Shown here one piece after another: positions 11,263 through 64,000 of a stretch of DNA of 64,000 bases (position 1 is its first letter; each line of letters opens with the position of its first letter). The stretch comes from Sapria himalayana. Taxonomy: Eukaryota; Streptophyta; Magnoliopsida; Malpighiales; Rafflesiaceae. The stretch spans positions 682,001-746,000 of the forward strand of contig JAREIK010000781.1 of NCBI GenBank assembly GCA_029783825.1, in the 5' to 3' direction. The translations under genes and the position numbers were made by a program. The notes under the pieces are model-generated. The model saw nothing but the letters and a program-made list of their open reading frames with translations, was not told the origin of the DNA and made no database searches.

Positions 11263-13400
11263 TGATGAGCTAAAAAGTAATCGATATTTTAAGCCATTTT
11301 CTTTGCATGTTTTCATGTTTAGGAGATGGATATTATGACTAAAGGTTAAAAAATTTCTCTTCACATAATTTTGCAGGTTTTTAGCTAGAAGAAGGAAAAT
11401 GATAGTTGAAATCTAGAAAATTGGTAAAGTCAATTGTGCCATGATAAAATCAACTCTATTATGAGAAAAATTGGAAGAACTAAAATCAAGTCGCAGCTAG
11501 TGAATGATATTACGACCATCAGAAAGGAGAAAAGACGACGTTGGTCACGACATGTTTTAAAGGTGTCAAGAAATGATGATAGAGGTAAAGTGGCACAAGT
11601 TATCAACTATCAAAACAAAGAAGACTTTTAGCTAACAATCATATGATAAAGACTTGGTCATGACATCGAGATTTTATGGTAACAACTGACTTGGTCATAA
11701 TAGTAGAACTTAGTCAAGATATCATAATAAATCATGATATCAATATTTCATTATGACATTAATATTTGGTCTTGAAAAAATATTTGGTTGTGATAATAGA
11801 AGTTGGTCATAATAACAGACTTGGTTATGATATTAATATTTGGTCATGATAGCAGAACTAGGTCGATACATCATAATTGGTTATAACATCAACATTTGGT
11901 CCTAATAACAGATTTTGTCATGACATTAATATTTGGTCATGAAAATAGTTTTGGCCATGACATTAATATTTGGTCATGACAACAGATTTGATCGTGACAT
12001 CAAAAGTTGGTCATTACAGTTAAACGAGAGAAAAATATATGTGAAGGTCATGACAAAAAATTCGTAGGTGGGGTGATCATTCTAGATTTTTACAAAAATA
12101 ACCTAAGAAACTAGGGCTGGCACATATAGTATAATAATGAATTCTTGGTCATAAACAAGGGTTTGTGAGGTGACCCAGGCGACTAGTAGCTGATGGCACC
12201 ACTTGATTTTTCTTTCTTCTTTTATCATAGATCTAGAGTAGAATAACTTTCTTTGAGTCGTATTGTTTAGATCTGGAACTTTACTTGTCATAAGCATGAA
12301 TCTGAATAAGGATTGCTTATTTTTTTCATAATGTTATGGTTGTGTTGTATATGAATAAGAATAAATCACATGAATCTAATGATTTGGCATGGTGCAATCA
12401 CATTGTTCTTCACCATATGTAGTCCATTTGTGGTTGCAATCCTTGCAAAATCTTTGCTGATGCAATTTTACAGTTGAGCAATTTTTTTTTCTGTGGGATT
12501 AGTGAAAGTTCCTTAAAGTGAACATTAGATTAATGGATTGGTGCCTATTTAAGTCATTTGTTCCCCATGCTAGAATTGAATGTCTTTAAATCATTATATC
12601 TTTCCCTTCATTATGGGAGGCCCTCTGAGTGACACAAATAACATGAGATCTCAAGGGTCGGTGAACAGCCTATTAAAGGGATATGTGAGGCAAACAGTGG
12701 GAAACAAGGGAACTCTATCAGTTCACGTAGAGAAGTCCCCATTTTACACAGAAATGAGAAAATGAAGTGATTCTCTAGATGAATTACCAGATGCGTCACC
12801 TTAATCTTTCTAGTGATCTATGTTTCCGTGTTGGCTTGGATCCAATAAAGCGAAGAGCAGACACTTAAGAATTTAAAGGAAAAGACACCAACTATTTGTA
12901 GAGACTTACAACACTCATGTCTTGGAAAGCAATATACATGCAATCATCAAAAATGGATATGGAATATTGAGAAAGAAAAATAACCAATTCTTATAAGACA
13001 ACTCAAAATATGAGTAACCACTTAAATCATAGACTTCTAAGGTAGCAAGGTAATCAAAGTGGTGAATATGTATAACTACAAGGAGAGATCCAAAGAAACA
13101 TGACAATGGTGCTTCATAGATTTCAACTTTTCTGTTGAAATAAGCCATGATAGATAAATCTAAATGAATTAGTTACACTACATCACCTTGTGTTAGTATC
13201 AACTTCTATAAGAGATTCGATCTAGTCCTATATATTTTTATGAAATTCCTTTGACCATTTGTTTTAAGTTTTAATATGTGACATTCATTCTCTTTTATTT
13301 AGTAACCAAAATATCATTTTTTACTGTTCAAATAATGCAAATCTTTAGTTGTATACCACTCAAAAGTTATATTCTCATGCATTATTTTTTTATATATTTT
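11263..13400 (+). repeat. 3' LTR of the Athila-type element
   Basis: This direct repeat of the 5' LTR begins TGATGAGCTAAAAAGTAATC. It contains the same CATGTTTTCATGTTTAGGAG block, the GTCATGAC-based short repeats at 11650-12020, and a counterpart of the region at 4849-5037 (12540-12780). Alignment becomes weak after about 13350, so the right boundary is approximate. Divergence between the two LTRs is high by eye, which indicates an old insertion. Confidence 0.75.
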
Positions 13401-14160
13401 AATATAATGAGTAAATTGAAAGTGAGTCTATCAGCTATGATAAAGATATAAACTATGTTATTAAATAGTATAATGTAACTTTTTAATATTATTTTTTATT
13501 ATTTAAAATATTTAAATTGGCTTATATAAATTGACAATAATGATTAGTGTGTGTGTGTGTGTGATAAGATATGAGCCGAGAGATGGTATGAATTGGGTTA
13601 AATTTAGTGAAATATACAAAAAATTTATATTATTTTAATAATTAAAATAGATATGGTTGCTTATATAAATTCTATTTTTTATGGCAGATTATCATAATAA
13701 TTTATATTTTATGTTGATCTTTAATGTGATGTAGATGGTGACCTTTCAGGTCATATGTAAGAAAAATAGTGACATTATAATTATGGGTCGTGGGATCATC
13801 ATGATTGCAAATCCAACAGATGAGGCTTCATAATATCAACTTCAAGAATGACATGCTCATCTTTCAAAATGCTTGGCAAGTTGATTTTGTTTTTGTTTTA
13901 ATTTTTTGATGATGCTTATAATTTTTTTGAGAAAAGTAACCAAATTATTCCATCTTCTATGTGTGATTAAAATAGGCTTTGGTATTTCAATTTTAAATAT
14001 ATGTTAATTTTTGAGTTTTGTAATTTGTATTAATTATGAATTAAATATAATGGTAGTATCACTCTAGAAGCTCATTTATCAAAATAATAATTAAAAAAAA
14101 AATTATAAAAAGTAATTATTTAAAAAACATCATTACTAAAAAATGAGATATATGTATGTC

Positions 14161-14222
<62 letters not shown>

Positions 14223-14756
14223 ATCATATATTCAATAATAATGATCAAAAATTATAAATTGAATATAAATAACTTGAGAAAAATAAAGTAAAAAATAGAA
14301 AATATTCTAAAATTATTAAACCGAAACAATTCAAAATAATGAAAATAATTTTGAAATTTAAATTTATCATATCATGAGCTCCATTCCAAATAATGGAAGA
14401 ATATTAAATTTTTATAAAAAATCATAAATATTGTAGTAGTATTAATCATGAACAAAAATTGAAAATATATTATTGATAAAAAAATATTATTATTAAAAAT
14501 TGAACTATTAAAAAATGATTTTTCCTATAATTATAAATTTATTAAAATAAATGTGTTGTTAAATTATAAATTCAAAATAATAACAATATTATATAATTAT
14601 TAAATTATAAACCTCATATTGCCTGATAGAAATAATTAATGGATAAAAATGTATGTAAATTTATTATAATGAAAAAATTATACTGTGATAAAATCTAAAA
14701 AATTATAAAAAATAAACATTATATAAAAAATAGAAAGTCTAACAAATATAATATTA
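13400..14756. other. AT-rich intergenic stretch with TG microsatellites
   Basis: No gene is visible. (TG)n runs occur near 13547-13562 and 14166-14209, the latter followed by (TA)n. The rest is poly-A/T rich. Confidence 0.5.
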
Positions 14757-14759
14757 TAA

Positions 14760-15321
14760 TTAATATTTTTTGATATATTTATATATATATGATGATATAA
14801 ATGTCATATATATATATATGTATGTATACACACACAACATATGTATATAGATACAAATGTATGTATGTATGAATATATGTAAATATAAATATAAATATAA
14901 ATATACATATACATATACATCATATATAACATCACACACATACACACCTACACAAATAGACACACACACATACATATATATCTTATATATATTTACATAC
15001 TTATATATATTTATATGTACGTATATAATTATACACACACATAACAACATATGTATATAAAATATGTATACATGTAGGCATATATATATATATGTATGTA
15101 TGTATGTAAATATATATAGATATAAACACACACACACACATATATACATACACAACTATATATATATTTATGTATCTATATATTACAATAGTTATGTATA
15201 TATATATATATATCATTATTTTGAATACATATATGCATACATACAAGTACACACACACACACACACACATATATACATACACAACTATATATATATTTAT
15301 GTATCTATATATTACAATAGT

Positions 15322-15366
<45 letters not shown>

Positions 15367-15468
15367 TTATTTTGAATACATATATGCATACATACAAGTA
15401 CACACACACACACACATATATACATACACAACTATATATATATTTATGTATCTATATATTACAATAGT

Positions 15469-15537
<69 letters not shown>

Positions 15538-15722
15538 TTATTTTGAATACATATATGCATACATACAAGTACACACACACACACACATATATACATACAC
15601 AACTATATATATATGTATGTATCTATATATTACAATAGTTATGTATATATATATATATATCATTATTTTGAATATATATATGCATACATACAAGTACACA
15701 CACACACACACACACACACTTG
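14760..15722. repeat. TA/CA microsatellite and compound minisatellite
   Basis: A unit made of a (TA)n run, CATTATTTTGAATACATATA, TGCATACATACAAGT, an (AC)n run and ATACACAACTATATATATAT recurs about four times between 15150 and 15715. Unit length varies (about 130-170 bases) because the TA and AC runs differ in length. Open frames here on both strands are repeat translations rich in Tyr, Ile, His, Thr and Val. They are not genes. Confidence 0.9.
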
Positions 15723-16060
15723 TATATCAATGTATCATGTTATGCACAATTATACATCATGATAACTATTATACATATCATGATGTATACACGATACATG
15801 TCGTGATATAGATATTTATATATCATGATATATTGTTATCAGAAAAAAATGATATTTATTATTTTTTCAATTTTAATATATATGTTTTTAAATAACGAAT
15901 AAAGATCCACGTCATTATTGATATTGTTTAAAAAGTTGTGCTTCCTAATTAATAAAAAATAATTTTTAGGTACTTAAACATAATTATTATCCTCACTACT
16001 CACTAGTTCCATTTTAACCTCATCACCCGACTGCATCCATGTATAAATAAAAACATGTCT
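15700..16060 (+). repeat. Promoter-proximal arm of a 15-kb-spaced inverted repeat
   Basis: This is the partner of about 1060-1520 in opposite orientation. It covers the DNA just upstream of the gene and includes the TATA box near 16042. The shared CATGATATATAAATATCT-type words are AT-rich palindromic sequence. Confidence 0.7.
16042..16049 (+). promoter_or_regulatory. TATA box of the ArfGAP gene (predicted)
   Basis: TATAAATA stands in a local context that becomes less AT-rich downstream. It lies about 575 bases before the start codon at 16620. A transcription start 25-35 bases downstream, around 16075, is expected. No transcript data are available. Confidence 0.5.
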
Positions 16061-16074
16061 ATTTTTCACTCAAA

Positions 16075-16619
16075 GGCAACCAGAAATCAAGATCAACTAC
16101 AAATTAACCGCAAGCTCTTTGACTGGATGACGGATCAGAGATATATTCAGAGAAGAGAACTAGTTCTCGGGGACACCTGGCAAACGACAAAACATCTTGG
16201 TTCCTTGATGGCAAAAAATCCATGGACGTCTCCTTTTCAATCCGTTTCCTAATGATCATCGTTTTTCACGGCAATCTCTTCTCGATTTTCAGGCAGATCA
16301 AGTTCACGTCATCCTGAAAGCAGTGACAATCCTCTGAATTTCGCTGGTGCCCTATTAGGTTTTCTCATCTAGAACAGCTCTTGACGGGCAGACTTTTAGT
16401 GCTCGAACGGAGGTGATTAATCACTTGCTTCGTGTAATTTCAAAATAGTTGATTGTTCGCATGAGATCAGAACATCAGATCAATGATTATTATTGTGAAT
16501 CTGATGCTAGATGCTTACGTATTGATCAGATTGACTTCACGCAGAGAATCAGGTAGTAATTAGATACTTTGATGTTGTGGAGGTCATCTTGAATTTGATT
16601 TGAGTTATAAAGACTGGAG
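16075..16619 (+). other. Predicted 5' untranslated region, with upstream ATGs
   Basis: This stretch is distinctly less AT-rich than the flanking DNA and precedes the first coding exon. It contains several upstream ATG triplets, including one inside a short open frame ending near 16252. It may contain a 5' UTR intron, since GT and AG signals exist between about 16410 and 16550, but I cannot confirm one. Confidence 0.4.
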
Positions 16620-60889
<44,270 letters not shown>

Positions 60890-61125
60890 CCATCACAATT
60901 CCTTTTATACATGCTACACCACATGATTAGGCACACACATAGACACACAGCTACACACGCACACACTTGTATGTGCGCATATATATAGTCCAGTGACTAA
61001 TGGTCAAATAAATTAAGATTATTCTTTTTCTTTTCAATTCTTAAAATGTAGCCCGATTCCAATGTTTGCAGGTTTATTTCATGTCTAAAATGGATCCTAC
61101 GTGTAAGAATAAATACAGTCAATTA
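60890..61125 (+). other. 3' untranslated region with two poly(A) signals (predicted)
   Basis: Downstream of the stop, AATAAA occurs at 61007-61012 and again at 61108-61113. The actual cleavage site is unknown. Confidence 0.5.
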
Positions 61126-61339
61126 TATAGAATAGAAGAAAAGAATAAAAAGAAATTTTCTCCTATCATCACAGCAAGCTTCAATGTTGAGGACACATGA
61201 TTTTAAATGGTTCTTGAGGCCTGCTGAAGAGCAAATGAGCTACAATTCTATCCATTTGATTGGTCTCAGCTTCCATTTCAACTACACCATTTCTAACACA
61301 TTCAAAAGAGAGAAACATCAAATATTGGTCTCTCCCTCC

Positions 61340-61877
<538 letters not shown>

Positions 61878-61879
61878 AA

Positions 61880-62929
61880 TACTTGGTGATGAATGAATAA
61901 AATAGAAATCTTGCACAAATTATAAAACAAAACTCTAAGAACATGTAAATAATTAAGGAGTTCAAGAACAACCATGCTAAAAGTGAGTCTTTCTTCAAGA
62001 AAATGAAAAAAAAAATAGAAATGTATCTTTCTTATTTTTAGAATCTTTGGCCAAATATATAACAAAATTTCTCCTTGAGATATATATACTACCAAGATAC
62101 CATTATATATGAAATATAATGGTATTTTTGTCCAAATCATTTGACTCTTTTAAACACTTATGACTATCCCCATCTCAAAATCAATATACATATTTTTTAT
62201 TTAAAACTTTTTTTTCACCCTCTCCCCAATCTCCCTCAACAGTTTTTACACTAGTTATTTAAATAAAAATTTTTTTATTTAAAAATTTTTATTTAAATAA
62301 TTTGACTCATTTGACTCTTTTAAAAATTCTTGTTATTTAAATAAAAATTTTTATTTAAATTTTATTTAAAAATTTAAAAATATAATGGTATCATATATAT
62401 ATTTGTATATGATACATTTTTACACTAGTCAATCATCTCAGTAACAATTATGACCAAACACAATTAATTTTATAGTTCTTATGAGATCCAGTGTATTGGT
62501 GATGATTTTAACACATTTATTTCGGATAAGAATATATTTATTTTATATAATTTGATGATCATATAACTATATTTCTTTTTTGAGAACAATGATTGTTATT
62601 AAATAATTAAATTTATATTGTTTTTCATATATACCCTTAGTTCTCTCTCAAAATTTGTGAATTATTAATTTATAATATAAATAATTATAATTCTTATTAT
62701 TGTACATTATTTTGAATATTATCTTAACCCATAATACCATCAAATTAATACTTCAATGTTTATAAAAATAAATCAGCCCATCATTTTATTTGAATAATAT
62801 TTTTTCTTTGAATATTCTACCAAACTTAATAGTGATTAAGTTATATATAAACAAATAAATAAGTTATTTTTTTTTTTGTAAAACCAAGGCTCATTTTACA
62901 ATGAATGACTATTTTTTTTTCAACATTAA
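61880..62929. other. AT-rich downstream DNA
   Basis: No gene. Around 62255-62390 repeated TTTAAATAAAAATTTT words form local direct and inverted repeats. Confidence 0.5.
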
Positions 62930-63575
62930 GGATCTATTTGATAAATCATTAAATTTTTTTAAACCATTAAAACTAAAAATTTGTAATGATTTTAATTTTT
63001 CAATGTGTTTAATAAAAAATTTTAATAATCACTTAATTAAATTTTTTTTTTCTTTTTTATTTTCTCATTCACGCAACAATTTAGTTTGTGAATCTGTTTT
63101 GTCCCTTTTTTCTCCGTCACCTCAAATCCTAATCCTATTTCATGATTAATTTAAGAACGAAAATAACAAATAAACTAATTGCTCATTAATTTTTATTTTT
63201 ATATTAAAAATTTGGATAGTTTTAAAAAGTTTAAATTCTATTAGTTATTTTTTAAAAATATTTATATTATTTTTAGATATTATGATTTATTTATAGATAT
63301 GTTTTTAGTAATTTTCTTTTAAATAATAATTATTAATTGTATTGAAAAATAAAATATTATTAGAAACTCTATTTATTTTGGATAATATGTAATATAATGA
63401 TAATAAGAGTAAATATTTAAAATACATAATTTTTAGTATTCAATATTTATAATTATTAAATAATATATTTATCTTCAGCATTCAATTGTCAGTAATTCAT
63501 GAAACAGTTTTACAATACAAATTCAACACTTATAAAATTCAAAACTTAATTTTTTTTACTTTATCAACTTGGTCC
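62930..63575. mobile_element. Tourist/PIF-Harbinger-like MITE, 646 bp
   Basis: Termini GGATCTATTTGATAAA and TTATCAACTTGGTCC, flanked by TAA on both sides. Internal blocks around TTCATGATTAATTTAAGA match the reverse complement of 57659-58398. Confidence 0.72.
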
Positions 63576-63579
63576 TAAG

Positions 63580-64000
63580 GTATAATAAAATTATTTTTTC
63601 CATAAAACCTACATTATTTCTTATTTTCTACTATCAAGAAAACCCATTAAACCATTCTACTAGAATGTCACACTCATATAAATTCAAGGATCAACACAAT
63701 TATTACTCATTGTAAATTTTGATATTTCATGATTTTTATCAATAACTCATCTTGTTGTTGTCATCTCCATGTATTCATTGTAATCATGTTATCAAAAATC
63801 CTAAGATACTTGTTATCACACTAAAACATGCCCTCTCTCTTTTAAGTACATGTATTCAATTTTATATATGTTGAGAGTAGTGTTCGTAATAGGACCAAGC
63901 AGAAACAACAGAAAAACACCCGACTCAAACTTAAGTGGGCTCGACTAAAAAATTGGCGCAGCCACAAGACTAGGAAAACTAAGCTATCTAGCAAGCTAGG
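63580..64000. other. Window end, unassigned
   Basis: AT-rich until about 63860, then less AT-rich sequence (GAGAGTAGTGTTCGTAATAG onward) that may be the start of another repeat cut by the window edge. Confidence 0.4.

Noticed and set aside
14760..15811. Several open frames of 67-213 codons on both strands
   Set aside because: Translations of TA/CA repeats.
1060..16060. A single giant transposon bounded by the inverted arms
   Set aside because: No target duplication or transposase could be tied to the arms. The inner content is an independent retrotransposon.
16055..16252. 65-codon frame as a possible first exon of the gene
   Set aside because: It does not connect in phase to exon 2 and does not resemble ArfGAP N-termini. 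More likely a leader or upstream ORF.

Overview
This is nuclear DNA from a flowering plant. The evidence is AT-rich sequence, GT-AG introns, abundant Copia and Athila-type retrotransposons, hAT and Tourist-like DNA transposons, and one split host gene. The protein and repeat style suggest a large-intron monocot, but I cannot fix the species.

The only host gene I can support is on the + strand. It has eight coding exons between 16620 and 60889 and encodes a 367-residue ArfGAP + C2 protein of the AGD11/ZAC type. All exon phases join without a stop. Only 1104 bp of about 44.3 kb is coding. Three introns of about 21.4, 9.1 and 9.9 kb are packed with transposons. A TATA box lies near 16042 and poly(A) signals lie near 61007 and 61108.

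Upstream (1-16000) is a decayed Athila-type Ty3/gypsy element. It has LTRs near 3538-5807 and 11263-13400, a decayed tRNA-Asp-type primer site, and gag, RNase H, integrase and Athila-type third-ORF remnants. A second LTR lies head-to-head with it at about 1530-3528. A TA/CA minisatellite follows at 14.8-15.7 kb. About 400 bp just upstream of the gene, including its TATA box, recurs inverted at 1.06-1.52 kb.

Intron 1 holds a Copia element (17443-22091, TSD CATAT), decayed Copia pieces, and an old hAT element (26543-33884) split by a younger hAT (27400-31055). The younger hAT carries a transposase frame with a single internal stop. Intron 2 holds a decayed + strand Copia region invaded by members of the same hAT family. 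Introns 3, 6 and 7 hold further members, and six short copies in the window have 8-bp target duplications that match at 7 or 8 positions. Intron 6 also holds a Copia element deleted from gag to RNase H, a Tourist-like MITE and a second hAT-type MITE family.

Downstream of the gene are an (AC)n tract, AT-rich DNA and a second Tourist-like MITE. I saw no rRNA, tRNA or CRISPR array. All calls come from reading the sequence; no database search was run.
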